From Chloroflexota bacterium (lineage in GTDB: Bacteria; Chloroflexota; Anaerolineae; Anaerolineales; Villigracilaceae): a stretch of 64,000 nucleotides of DNA. A model generated the notes under the pieces. That model ran no database searches. It was not told the origin of the DNA and saw nothing but the letters and a program-made list of their open reading frames with translations. Below, piece after piece: positions 1 through 8,294 of the stretch; the stretch's first letter is position 1; each line of letters opens with the position of its first letter. The stretch is from positions 1 to 64,000 of the forward strand of contig JACRMH010000039.1 of assembly GCA_016219545.1 (NCBI GenBank). The letters are read 5' to 3'. A program made the position numbers and the translations under genes.

Positions 1-1
1 C

Positions 2-79
2 AGGGGATTGAAGAAAGTGGAGACCGAATGGGGCATTCTTTCCATTGCTCACAATCTACGAAAACTGGCAGCCCAATGA
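2..79 (+). CDS. Transposase C-terminus (partial, left window edge)
   Basis: The first 79 bases read as the last 25 codons of an open frame ending in TGA, with the tail GLKKVETEWGILSIAHNLRKL. A tail of this form (GLKKV, then W, then a small helical NLRKL end) is typical of IS1182/IS5-like DDE transposases; the family call is from memory of such tails. The stop lies inside a hairpin that looks like a terminator, and 126-140 (TTTTTAGACAGCCCC) may be the right end of the element. Whether the element is intact cannot be seen because the rest lies outside the window. Confidence 0.6.
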   Translation, partial: RGLKKVETEWGILSIAHNLRKLAAQ

Positions 80-92
80 CTGCCAGTTTTTT
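61..92 (+). terminator. Rho-independent terminator after transposase
   Basis: An 11-bp stem (AAAACTGGCAG / CTGCCAGTTTT) with an 8-base loop is followed directly by a T run. It overlaps the last codons of the transposase, as expected for a compact insertion sequence. Confidence 0.7.
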
Positions 93-190
93 ACCTTTTT
101 TCTGTTTTGACTGCCTACACTTACCTTTTTAGACAGCCCCATCTTTTTGTTTTTCGCACCCGATGTCTCTGTGGCAGGAATATTTTCCTG

Positions 191-637
191 CTATGACCGG
201 AAGCCTGAACCCATGATGTAATTTTCCAGCCCGCGAATCTCGCTTTCTTTATTTTCCAATGCGGCGAACATCACATCCCGCATCGAGACCAGCCCGACCA
301 GATGTTCATTTTCAATTACCGGCAGGTGACGGATATTGTATTGCCTCATCAATGCGATACACTGCTCGGCCGTTGTTTCCTTTGTGACCGTGACCATCTT
401 CGAGATCATGACATCCTTGATGATCGTTTCTTTTGCCGAACGTCCTTCGATCTCGCCCTTGTAAAGATAATCGCGCTCGGTGTAAATGCCGACGATCTTT
501 CCGCCTTCGGTAACCAGCACCGCGCCGATGTGGGCGTCTGCCATCACCTTGATGGCTTGCAGGACGGTATCTGTTGCCGCTACGGAGAAATTGGTTTCAC
601 TTGATTTTGATTCGAGTAGTTTGCGGACAGTTGTCAT
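191..637 (-). CDS. CBS-domain pair protein
   Basis: This 148-residue protein consists almost entirely of two tandem CBS motifs (about residues 10-65 and 75-130). The first carries the GAVLVTEGGKIVGIYTERDY pattern and the second ends in HLPVIENEHLVGLVSMRDV. Stand-alone CBS pairs bind adenosine nucleotides or S-adenosylmethionine and act as cytosolic energy or ligand sensors; the ligand cannot be told from sequence. The ATG is preceded by AGGAG at good spacing. It is transcribed away from the IS end and towards the left edge. The partner protein is unknown. Confidence 0.85.
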   Translation of the reverse strand: MTTVRKLLESKSSETNFSVAATDTVLQAIKVMADAHIGAVLVTEGGKIVGIYTERDYLYKGEIEGRSAKETIIKDVMISKMVTVTKETTAEQCIALMRQYNIRHLPVIENEHLVGLVSMRDVMFAALENKESEIRGLENYIMGSGFRS

Positions 638-690
638 GGCTAAAATCTCCTTTGATAAAATGGAAACGGTTTCACTCAGTATAACAAAAA

Positions 691-1167
691 TTACCCCTTC
701 AATGTTTTTTTCATATTTATATTTGTGACCTTATATCCTGTTTTTTTATAAAGTTCCTGCGCAATGAGATTGTCGCCAAAAACGTGCAACCCAACAGACT
801 CGACGTTCATGGATAAAAGCTTTTCATCCAATGCCGTGAGCGCCTGTCTGCCAAAACCTTTTCCGCGGAACTGTTCTTCAATTACAAAGTCATAAATAAA
901 TGCGGTGGGAGGGACTGTGTCCGATTTTACTTCCACCCACAACGCCCCGAGTTTATGTCCGCTGGATTCTTCGATGATCGAGTAAATGAATTGATCTTTT
1001 GTCTGCACTCCATCAGGCAGCGAATCCTGGAATTCCTTGCGCGAACGTTCCACTGCTTCTTCAGCAGTCCAATTCCCGTTGCGGACCTTGTCTTGGGCGT
1101 AGTCAATGATCTCCTGCTCAAGAAAGACCTCAAAATCTTTTTGTTCCATCGGAATAAGTTGTATCAT
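691..1167 (-). CDS. GNAT family N-acetyltransferase
   Basis: A 158-residue GNAT-fold protein. The acetyl-CoA pyrophosphate-binding loop is visible as EEQFRGKGFGRQALTAL near residue 97-113 (the R/Q-x-x-G-x-G/A motif), followed by a VGLHVFGDNLIAQELYKKTGY region that is typical of the C-terminal half of the domain. These enzymes move an acetyl group from acetyl-CoA to an amine; the substrate is not predictable here. The ATG has AAGGACA upstream. It lies 53 bp upstream of the CBS gene on the same strand and could be co-transcribed with it. Confidence 0.85.
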   Translation of the reverse strand: MIQLIPMEQKDFEVFLEQEIIDYAQDKVRNGNWTAEEAVERSRKEFQDSLPDGVQTKDQFIYSIIEESSGHKLGALWVEVKSDTVPPTAFIYDFVIEEQFRGKGFGRQALTALDEKLLSMNVESVGLHVFGDNLIAQELYKKTGYKVTNINMKKTLKG

Positions 1168-1394
1168 GGCATTGTCCTTGTTTGTACTTAATAACTCACT
1201 TTGCGCAAAAATTCATTATTTGCCGTCAGCGCTCATTCTCACCAGCCCCGCCCCGACGTAAACGTCAGGGCTACTCTTACGAAGCCGCCTTCGGCGGCTC
1301 AGCCTGCGAAGCAGGCTTCGTAAGAGTAGCACGGGGGTTTATCCCCGTGCGGGCAATGCGGCGCGAAGTTCGGCGTTGCGTAAGGTGAGTTAAT

Positions 1395-1531
1395 AACTCA
1401 CTTTGCGCAGTGTCGTTCTGAGCGGAGCGACACTTGCGTTGCACGCCAGTGCAATGAGAACCACTACGATTGTCCCAGAGACCCTTCGCTAACGCTCAGG
1501 GAGTCACGGTTAGGTGCGTAAGGGGAGTTAA
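1395..1531 (-). repeat. MITE-like dispersed repeat, copy 1
   Basis: This stretch is the reverse-complement relative of the repeats at 34402 and 55127. It shares the CCCTGAGCG...AGCGAAGG segment, the CACTGGCGTGC segment and the CGCTCAGAACGACACTGCG end. The element ends resemble ACTCACCTTACGCA in inverted orientation. It carries no coding potential. Confidence 0.8.
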
Positions 1532-1533
1532 TA

Positions 1534-1571
1534 AATAAGAGACGAGCAGGATTACTCTCTCGTCTCTTATT
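1534..1571 (-). terminator. Candidate terminator hairpin for fdhA
   Basis: A perfect 13-bp stem (AATAAGAGACGAG / CTCGTCTCTTATT) lies 20 bases past the fdhA stop on the minus strand. The U-rich tail is weak (TTATT), so it may act as a 3'-end stabiliser or a weak terminator. Confidence 0.55.
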
Positions 1572-1590
1572 ATATTTCCAGTTGCTTGTT

Positions 1591-4440
1591 TTACACTAAT
1601 TCAACTTTTACGGCACTGATCTTATATTCTGGTATCTTCGCCACCGGGTCGAGCGAGGCGTGGGTCAACTCGTTGGCGGAGGCGTTGGGGAAGTGGAAAT
1701 TCGCATACACCATGCCGGGCGGCACACGGTCCGTTACCCAGGCTTGCGCTTCGATCATCCCGCGCCGTGAAGTGACGCGCACCATGTTCTTTCCATTCAA
1801 GCCCAACTTCTCCGCATCGTTCGGGTTCATCTCGATCAACGCCTCGCCGTAAACTTCCATCAATCCTTTTGCGCGGCGCGTCATCTGTCCGCCATGCCAG
1901 TGATACAACACGCGGCCGGTGCTGAGGAGCATCGGGTAATCATCATCGGGTCTTTCAGCGGGCGGGACGTGATCTATCGGTGCGAACTTTCCCCTGCCGC
2001 GCGTGAATTGTTTCGTGTGCAAGATCGGCGTGCCGGGATGATCTGCCGTTGGGCACGGCCATTGCAGACGTTCACCTGCTTCGAGACGTTTATGCGTGAT
2101 ACCGCCATAGGACGGGGTCAACGCATTGATCTCGGACATGATCGCGGACTGGTCGGCATAGTCCCAGCTGGAATAAGGCGCTTCGGTCTGGACCCGTTCA
2201 CTGGTCCCGGCCAAGATGCGTTTTGCAATCTGAGAGATGATCCACCAATCGTCCCGAGCATCTCCTTGAGTTGGGATGGCTTTGCGTACCATTTGCACGC
2301 GCCGCTCTGTGTTCGTGAATGTGCCAGTCTTCTCCGCAAAGGTCACACCCGGCAACAGCACATCCGCATAGACTGATGTTTCAGATGGGAAGATTTCCTG
2401 CAACAAAAGAAAATCAATTTGTTCGAGGCAGTGACGAATATGTTTCGTATCCGGGTCAGACATAACCGGGTCTTCGCCGAGAATATAAAGCGAGTGAGTT
2501 CTGCCATAAAGGATACCCGGCATCATTTCGGTGACAGTTAAACCGACGGTGGACGACAGACCGCGGACCGTTTTACCGTCCACCGTCCTCGGTCCACTGT
2601 CCAATCCCCACGCCTTTGAAAATTTCTCGATCACCTCGGGGTTCGTAACAGACTGATACGCCGTGAACACATTTGGCAGTCCGCCCATGTCACATGCGCC
2701 TTGGACGTTATTCTGTCCGCGTAATGGGTTTACGCCGCCGCCGGGTTTGCCCATGTTGCCGAGCAGCATTTGCAAATTGCCGAGGTCCATTACATTGCGT
2801 ACACCAACGATGTGCTGTGTAATTCCCATCGCCCACATGACGGCAGTGGGTTTGTTCACGCCGATGATCTCTGCGGCTTCATAAAGCTGTTCAACCGGAA
2901 TGCCCGTTGTTTCAGAGACCTTGTCAGGCGGATATTGCATGACAGTGGCTTTGAATTCATCGAAGCCTTCTGTGCGTTCGTCAATAAAGGCTTGATCCTG
3001 CCATCCTTTTTCAAGGATGATGTACATCAAACCGTTAATGAGGGCAATATCCGTGCCGGGGCGCTGACGTAGATGCAGGGTCGCAAAATCGGTGATGTCA
3101 ATTCTGCGCGGGTCAGCCACGACAAGTTTTGCGCCGCGGAATTTCACAGCGCGGCGAAGCATCGTCCCAAAGACGGGATGCTGTTCGGTGGTATTCGAAC
3201 CGATGATAAAGAATGCTTTTGCATATTTGGCGACATCGTCCATTGAATTGGACATGGCACCCGAACCGAAGGAGGCGGCCAGACCGGCCACCGTGCTGGA
3301 GTGTCAGAGACGGGCGCAGTGGTCAATGTTGTTCGTGCCAACGACCTGCCGCGCCAGTTTGTTCATCAAATAATTTTCTTCGTTCGTGCATTTTGCCGAG
3401 GTGAGAAAGCCCATGCTGTCCGCGCCGAAATCATTGCGGATCTGGGCGAACTTCTTTGCAGTGATTTCCAGAGCTACATCCCATTCAGTCTCGACCCAAT
3501 CCCATAGACCGTTGACCGTAGACGATTGACCATTGTCCATCGTCCATTGTCCATCGTCTCGCGGTTTTTTCTTTCCTTCCAACAAATATCTTCTAACTTT
3601 CGGCTTCTTCAACCTCTCAGGATGATGGATGTAATCATATCCATAGCGTCCCTTTACACATAACGCCATGCCATTGACCGGTGCATTCGGGTTCGATTGC
3701 ACGCCAATGACTTTTTCATTCTTCACCAATAGGTCAAATTGACAACCCACGCCGCAATACGAGCATGTAGTGGTGACTTTAGTCATCTGATGTGCGCGCG
3801 CCTTTCCATAATTCATCTTGTTTGATAACGCGCCGGTCGGGCAGTATGCCACGCATTGTCCGCAGGATTCACAGCGTGCTTCGAGCATGGTCGTGCCTGC
3901 ACCCGGAACGATGACTTCATCAAATCCGCGTTTTGCCACGCCCCACACATCGCGGACTTGGATTTCAGCGCATGCCGAAACACAGCGGCGGCAGAGGATA
4001 CAACGATTCATATCCACGCGGATGAAGGGATTCGGGTCGCTGTCCACGGGATAGCGTGTGCCTTTGCTTCCCCACGCTGGGGCAGCTGCCTTATATTCAT
4101 AAGCCAGGTCTTGCAATTCGCATTCGCCGCTCACATCACAGGTGATGCAATCCTGCGGATGGTTGGCGAGCATGAGTTCCAAAGTCAACTTGCGGTCTTT
4201 GGTCACCTTCTCGCTCTGCGTTTGGATCTCCATGCCCTCCCAAATGGGGGTGACGCACGCGGCTGATAAAAATCTTCCGCCTTTCACTTCCACCACGCAC
4301 ATGCGGCAATTGCCGGTTGGATTCAAATCCTTGTGATAGCAAAGAGTAGGCACATGAATGCCGTGCTCCTTCGTCACCTGCAAAATGGTCTTGCCGGGTT
4401 CGGCTTGAATGGGTTGTCCGTTAATTTTTAGATTTATCAT
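1591..4440 (-). CDS. fdhA: NAD-linked formate dehydrogenase alpha subunit, selenocysteine-containing
   Basis: The molybdopterin subunit oxidises formate to CO2. The ORF track splits it at 3304-3306, but both halves are in the same frame and the codon between them is TGA, placed at the active-site position (CARL-U-HSSTVAG, matching CARV-U-HGPSVAG of E. coli FdhF). I therefore read one protein of about 949 residues with Sec379. The N-terminus is NuoG-like: a 2Fe-2S domain (NCRMC), HPQDCITC, two 4Fe-4S ferredoxin motifs (CILCRRC, CESCGQC), then the CSYCGVGC cluster. Molybdopterin domains and the dinucleotide-binding tail follow. The ATG at 4440 has GAGG upstream. Two in-frame heptamer arrays are inserted in linkers. 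fdhB is immediately upstream, so the pair should form a soluble NAD(P)-linked enzyme; fdhD lies further upstream. Confidence 0.93.
2548..2602 (-). repeat. In-frame heptamer array inside fdhA (C-terminal half)
   Basis: On the coding strand, GGACNNN units repeat four times at 7-nt spacing and are followed by units of the inverted type (ACGGTCC, GCGGTCT, GTCGTCC). The encoded stretch (about DSGPRTVDGKTVRGLSSTV) sits in a linker just before the conserved GLTVTEMM segment. It appears inserted without breaking the frame. Confidence 0.8.
3274..3306 (-). promoter_or_regulatory. UGA selenocysteine codon with bacterial SECIS hairpin
   Basis: Reading the minus strand, TGA (3306-3304) is followed by exactly 11 bases. 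A 7-bp stem comes next (GGUGGCC / GGCCGCC, one G-U pair) capped by the loop GGUCU. Both the loop and the 11-nt spacing match the known E. coli fdhF SECIS recognised by SelB. No selA, selB, selC or selD gene lies in this window, so the machinery must be elsewhere in the genome. Confidence 0.92.
3503..3560 (-). repeat. In-frame heptamer array inside fdhA (N-terminal half)
   Basis: The coding strand reads as heptamers ATGGACA, ATGGACG, ATGGACA, ATGGTCA, ATCGTCT, ACGGTCA, ACGGTCT. They encode the polar, low-complexity stretch DDGQWTMDNGQSSTVNGL between the RRYLLEG segment and the WDWVETEWD segment of FdhA. The frame is preserved. Confidence 0.85.
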
Positions 4441-4455
4441 AATCACCTCGTTGTC

Positions 4456-4542
4456 ATGTCGTTGCGAGGGCGCTAGCCCGAAGCAATCTCCACATTAACT
4501 GGGGGATTGCTTCGCCGCAAAGAACGTGGCTCGCAACGACAT
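4456..4542. repeat. MITE-like element between fdhB and fdhA
   Basis: Perfect 13-bp terminal inverted repeats (ATGTCGTTGCGAG / CTCGCAACGACAT) bound an 87-bp element with inner inverted segments (GAAGCAATC / GATTGCTTC). It begins directly after the fdhB stop codon. A related element lies just upstream of ffh (11135). Confidence 0.85.
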
Positions 4543-6276
4543 CTAATTCTCCGCCTTCTTGAACTCTGCTTCAAAATGTGTAAGTACAGATTTCATCGGT
4601 ATCGGCACGCTTTGACCTAATCCGCAGAAGGAAGAGTCGTGCATCAGTGACGCAAGAGTCGTTAGCTCTTCCACATCGCCTTGTTGACCCTTTCCACTTG
4701 CCATGCGGTTCAAGATTTCGAGCGAGCGCCAGGTCCCAACTCGGCAGGGTGTACATTTTCCGCAGGATTCCACCGCGAAGAAGTGCAATAGCTCACGCAG
4801 GAATGCCACGGGTGAAACGCTTTCATCGCAAACGAGGAATGAACCTGCGCCCAGCGAAATTCCTTTTTGGGAGGATGCAAAGTCAATGGGAATATCCAAA
4901 AGCTTTTCATCCACGATGGTCCCGGCTGCGCCACCGCATAAGGCGAATTTGAATTTTGAACCTTTGATCATGCCGCCGCCAAAGTCATCAATGATCTGGC
5001 GCAGGGTGAGTCCAAATGGCGCTTCAAAAAGCCCGGGGTGATTGACATGCCCAAGCACCATATACATCTTTGTCCCCGGCACTGAATAAGTGGAAATGGA
5101 TTTCCACCACTCTGCTCCATTCTTCAAGATATGCGGCACCGCGCAAAATGACTCCACGTTGTTGACAGCGGTCGGTTGTCCACGGAAGCCAGAGGTGGGT
5201 GGGTAGGGCGGACGTAATCTCGGTTCGCCGCGTTTTCCTTCAAGGGATTCAAGGAGCGCAGTTTCTTCACCGCAGATGTAAGCTCCCGCACCGCGATGAA
5301 CGTGGATGTCGAAAGAGAAGCCACTTCCTAAAATATTTTTGCCAAGTAAATTTTTTGCCTTTGCCTGGTCAATGGCGCGTTCCAAACGGCGCGCTTGATG
5401 TTCATATTCCCCGCGGATATAGATCCATGCTTCCGATGCGCCGCACGCATAACCTGCAATGACTATGCCTTCCAATAATTGATGCGGATTGGTTTCCATT
5501 AACACGCGGTCTTTGAAGATCAGCGGCTCGGACTCATCCGCGTTGCAGACGATATAGCGCGGAGTCCTTTTTTCGCTGGCTACGAAACGCCACTTGCGCC
5601 CAACCGGGAAGCCCGCTCCGCCACGTCCTTGCAGGCCGGAGCTTTCCACTTCCGCCAGAACAGTCGTCGGGTCAGATTGAAGCGCTTTCTTGAGTCCATC
5701 GTACAGACCATGCTCGAGCGCTGAGTCGATCTCGTCGGGATCCACTTTCCCGATCAAGGACGTCATCACGCGGACTTCGCCTTTGCGCGGTTTTGAATAT
5801 TCAGTAGGCACGCCGCGCCAGCCTTCGCAGACCTTCTTCGCATCTTTAGGTGAGACTGGTCCCGCCTGTTCATCTTCGACTAGTACCGCGGGCGCGCGGT
5901 CACATAAGCCAAGACAAGACGAGCGTTCCACAGACCATTGACCGTTGACCATGGACGACCATTCATCAACGACGGTCTGTCGTCCACCGTCCGCTGTTGC
6001 TCTTTTCAACCAGCATACCGGCCCGTCACACACGCGCAAAACTTTTTTGCGTTCTTCGAGCGAGAGCATGGAATAAAAAGTGGCCATGCCGTAGGCTTCG
6101 TGAGCAGGGATGTGCAGCGCGCGTGCCGCTTCGGTGATGGTGACGGGATTTAACTTGTTTTTCGCGCCGAGGTCTTTGAGCACTTCGAGCGTGGCTTCCT
6201 GCGTGCCGCCGTGATGATGCGCAAGCTCTGCGATCTCATGGTCAACGGGTTTATAAACGATCTTTTTATTTGTCAT
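4543..6276 (-). CDS. fdhB: Formate dehydrogenase beta subunit (NuoE-NuoF fusion, FMN/NADH-binding)
   Basis: A 577-residue fusion of a NuoE-like thioredoxin-fold 2Fe-2S domain (about residues 1-170; CDGPVC and CLGLC cysteine pairs) with a NuoF-like FMN- and NADH-binding domain (about 175-577). The second part shows GLQGRGGAGFPVGRKW, HRGAGAYICGEETALLESLE and the 4Fe-4S motif SCGKCTPC. It would pass electrons from FdhA to NAD+ through FMN. Between the two NuoE cysteine pairs, the usual sequence is replaced by a heptamer array (5928-5992). It is followed by fdhA across a MITE. No third (NuoE-only or HydABC-like) subunit is visible, so classical FdhAB is more likely than a bifurcating complex. Confidence 0.9.
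   Translation of the reverse strand: MTNKKIVYKPVDHEIAELAHHHGGTQEATLEVLKDLGAKNKLNPVTITEAARALHIPAHEAYGMATFYSMLSLEERKKVLRVCDGPVCWLKRATADGGRQTVVDEWSSMVNGQWSVERSSCLGLCDRAPAVLVEDEQAGPVSPKDAKKVCEGWRGVPTEYSKPRKGEVRVMTSLIGKVDPDEIDSALEHGLYDGLKKALQSDPTTVLAEVESSGLQGRGGAGFPVGRKWRFVASEKRTPRYIVCNADESEPLIFKDRVLMETNPHQLLEGIVIAGYACGASEAWIYIRGEYEHQARRLERAIDQAKAKNLLGKNILGSGFSFDIHVHRGAGAYICGEETALLESLEGKRGEPRLRPPYPPTSGFRGQPTAVNNVESFCAVPHILKNGAEWWKSISTYSVPGTKMYMVLGHVNHPGLFEAPFGLTLRQIIDDFGGGMIKGSKFKFALCGGAAGTIVDEKLLDIPIDFASSQKGISLGAGSFLVCDESVSPVAFLRELLHFFAVESCGKCTPCRVGTWRSLEILNRMASGKGQQGDVEELTTLASLMHDSSFCGLGQSVPIPMKSVLTHFEAEFKKAEN
5928..5992 (-). repeat. In-frame heptamer array inside fdhB
   Basis: On the coding strand GGACGGT, GGACGAC, AGACCGT are followed after a short gap by GGTCGTCC, ATGGTCA, ACGGTCA, ATGGTCT. 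This is the same inverted-arm design as the two fdhA arrays. It lies between the two cysteine pairs of the NuoE-like 2Fe-2S domain and keeps the frame. Confidence 0.85.
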
Positions 6277-6415
6277 AGCGCCTCATGGAAAATCCGAGAG
6301 TTCAGGATGATTATCGCTTATCTGACTTTTATGCGTTAGTTGCATTGTTCATACTTCGCAGGGATGTTCATCCTTGCTTATCGTGCGGAAATTCACAATC
6401 AATTGTAGCAGAAAA

Positions 6416-6437
6416 AAGCCACCTCGAAGGGTGGCTT
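6416..6437 (-). terminator. Terminator after small membrane protein gene
   Basis: An 8-bp stem AAGCCACC / GGTGGCTT on the minus strand is followed by TTTT, just past the stop at 6443. Confidence 0.75.
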
Positions 6438-6442
6438 GAGAA

Positions 6443-6841
6443 TCACTTGTAATCTTTACGATGCTTTGGGAGTTTCTTTTTGTGGACAGGTTCTTCTTGT
6501 TGTTTTTTACTTTTTTTGTAATTGATATACTGTTGGATCGGCATGGTTATTATTTTCAAACCTACAAAAGCGAAGAACCCAAGAATAATAATGCCCAATA
6601 GAGCTTTCCAATCTCTTGTTTCAATAAACGCATCAATTGCCATGGTTATTATCCAGACTATGGGTATAAAAAACACCAGTCCTACACCGATATACACAAC
6701 TGAGGTTAATAAGTTGGGCGGAAGTTGATCTTCATGAAGATACTTCCAATTGGGTTTATTGACCGGTCTGGGTATCCATGTACGCCTTCCAAATTTGATG
6801 TCAAATTGAATTGGGTCACCATTATCATCTTTTTTTGCCAT
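6443..6841 (-). CDS. Small two-helix membrane protein, function unknown
   Basis: 132 residues with a polar N-terminus (about 1-45), two hydrophobic helices (about 46-70 and 78-100, NLLTSVVYIGVGLVFF and LLGIIILGFFAFVGL) and a very basic C-terminal tail ending in HKKKLPKHRKDYK. I do not recognise the family. It sits 13 bp downstream of fdhD on the same strand and is followed by a terminator, so it is probably the last gene of an fdhD transcript. A link to formate metabolism is only positional. Confidence 0.7.
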   Translation of the reverse strand: MAKKDDNGDPIQFDIKFGRRTWIPRPVNKPNWKYLHEDQLPPNLLTSVVYIGVGLVFFIPIVWIITMAIDAFIETRDWKALLGIIILGFFAFVGLKIITMPIQQYINYKKSKKQQEEPVHKKKLPKHRKDYK

Positions 6842-6853
6842 TTTATCTTTTTC

Positions 6854-7627
6854 CTACAGTCCAACTCTTTGAGGATTCGAATACACATTGAACCTGTGCT
6901 TGCGTGCATATCCGATCAAGGTGATTCCATATCGCTGCGCCATCTCAATGGACAGTGACGATGGGGAGGTGCGTGAGATCAAAATGGGGGTGTTCATGCG
7001 CGCGGCTTTTTGAAGCATCTCCGAGCTGATGCGCCCGGTCGTGATCAATATCCTTTTCTCGGGCCAGATATTCTTCATCAAACATAATCCGGCGATCTTA
7101 TCCAGCGTATTGTGCCTGCCAATATCTTCAGCGGACAACAAAACTTTTTCCCCATCGCTTAAAGCGGATGTGTGGACTCCGCCGGTCTCTTTGTAAAGGG
7201 ATTGCGACTCGAAAAGCATTTCCACCAGAACACCAATCGCTTCAGGCTTCACCTTGAACTGGTCGCTGTCAAAATTGACATTTGGCTTCGCAAGAAGGTC
7301 CACTGCCGTCACGCCGCCTGTGCATCCCGAAGTCCTGCGCCATGACGTGGGCTGCTTCGCTTCGTGGTTCAACCAGACATCCACGTTATCGCCATGCTCG
7401 CAGACGTGCACGTCGCTGACCTCGTCCATGGTTTCGATGATGCCTTCGTTATAAAGGAATCCCACCGCCAGCGCTTCCAGGTTGACAGGTGTACACATGA
7501 ATGTGATCCACACTTCACCGTTGACCGTTAACGACACCGGCGTTTCAACGATGGTTTCTGCATCGAAGGATTTCCATTTTTTGAATTCGTACTGCTCATA
7601 ATGAATTGACTTTTGCGGCGTGATCAT
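6854..7627 (-). CDS. fdhD: Formate dehydrogenase accessory sulfurtransferase FdhD
   Basis: FdhD carries sulfur from IscS-type desulfurases to the molybdenum cofactor of formate dehydrogenase. This 257-residue protein has the family's central EDIGRHNTLDKIAG motif and the RILITTGRISSEML and ISRTSPSSLSIEMA blocks. Around residue 112 the usual CxxC loop reads SGCTGG, so only one cysteine is present; in E. coli FdhD the first cysteine is the essential one. GGAGA precedes the ATG. It is upstream of and on the same strand as the fdh genes, separated by the small membrane gene and about 170 bp, which fits a role in maturing FdhA. Confidence 0.92.
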   Translation of the reverse strand: MITPQKSIHYEQYEFKKWKSFDAETIVETPVSLTVNGEVWITFMCTPVNLEALAVGFLYNEGIIETMDEVSDVHVCEHGDNVDVWLNHEAKQPTSWRRTSGCTGGVTAVDLLAKPNVNFDSDQFKVKPEAIGVLVEMLFESQSLYKETGGVHTSALSDGEKVLLSAEDIGRHNTLDKIAGLCLMKNIWPEKRILITTGRISSEMLQKAARMNTPILISRTSPSSLSIEMAQRYGITLIGYARKHRFNVYSNPQRVGL

Positions 7628-7646
7628 ATTTTCTCCAACCGATAAA

Positions 7647-8288
7647 TTAAACTTCGTTCCAATTCTCAGGTAACTTTGGCGCTGACCAGTTTGGGTCGGG
7701 CCGCCAATTCAGCCATTTTCCATCAATCGGGTATTTTTGTTTTTTAATTCTTTCGAAAACATCGGGCTTCGCCATTTCTATTCCATCTGTCCATTGTTTC
7801 AAAAGAATGCCGCTATCGATCCCTTTTTGATAATCTTCTTCATCCTTCCAATGCCATTTACGCTTAGGGTCGATGACAATATCCAATTCCAGATCAAGTG
7901 TATCAAACCCGCATTCGCTCCGCCAAAAAGGGAGTTGAAAGTTGATGTAGTAACAAAGGAATTGGTTTGTGTTCTCCTGCCAGAAATAAATCGTTGCATA
8001 ATAGTTCTGTGGTTCCATCAAAACCAACAGGCGATTTGTATGCCATGTGAATTTTTGCATGTCTGGGTTGTTCTTTTTGTAATCTCCCCAGCGATCCCAT
8101 TCTCGCCGTTCTCCATGCTTTCCATTGATATACCCTTCGGGCATCATACAATCCGCTCCGGGTATTATCGCTAGCGCAACTTCGCCATCAGTGTCATGAA
8201 CAACAATTGCCGATTGTACGATCCATGCACACTGGTTGTAAATTCCTCTTAAAGCAACGGTATCGCCCGGTTTCCATATTTTTGCCAT
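7647..8288 (-). CDS. DUF402 domain protein
   Basis: 213 residues. The DUF402 signature is seen at about residues 110-160: CYYINFQLPFWR, then DTLDLELDIVID and a WKDEEDY acidic segment. DUF402 proteins include nucleoside di/triphosphatases that use metal-coordinating Asp/Glu residues of this region; the substrate here is unknown. The gene ends 20 bp before fdhD and starts 7 bp after the YHS-like gene, so the run GH13, YHS, DUF402, fdhD could be a single leftward operon. No good ribosome-binding site is visible. Confidence 0.7.
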   Translation of the reverse strand: MAKIWKPGDTVALRGIYNQCAWIVQSAIVVHDTDGEVALAIIPGADCMMPEGYINGKHGERREWDRWGDYKKNNPDMQKFTWHTNRLLVLMEPQNYYATIYFWQENTNQFLCYYINFQLPFWRSECGFDTLDLELDIVIDPKRKWHWKDEEDYQKGIDSGILLKQWTDGIEMAKPDVFERIKKQKYPIDGKWLNWRPDPNWSAPKLPENWNEV

Positions 8289-8294
8289 TTGAAT

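Larger units (their letters stand above)
1168..1590. repeat. Gene-free stretch filled with nested palindromic repeats
   Basis: No gene is visible in these 423 bases. They hold a long palindrome at about 1268-1330 (arms GGCTACTCTTACGAAGCC and GGCTTCGTAAGAGTAGC with an inner GCCGCC/GGCGGC hairpin) and a CACGGGG/CCCCGTG hairpin at 1330-1350. A 20-bp direct repeat (TAATAACTCACTTTGCGCA) occurs at about 1188 and 1390. One copy of the 160-bp MITE-like family and the candidate fdhA terminator complete the stretch. Several repeat types have stacked at this site. Confidence 0.8.

Noticed and set aside
1591-3291. fdhA C-terminal half as a separate gene or a nonsense-mutated pseudogene
   Set aside because: Same frame as the N-terminal half, TGA at the Sec position, and a SECIS hairpin at the right distance.
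2548-3560. Heptamer and octamer arrays as CRISPR or ordinary microsatellites
   Set aside because: Units are 7-8 nt without spacers, so not CRISPR; the core is fixed but the other bases vary and the arms invert, so not simple slippage.
4703-5041. Long antisense ORFs opposite fdhB and similar shadows opposite ffh, ftsK and copA
   Set aside because: They have no ribosome-binding sites or recognisable domains and follow the codon pattern of the true genes on the other strand.
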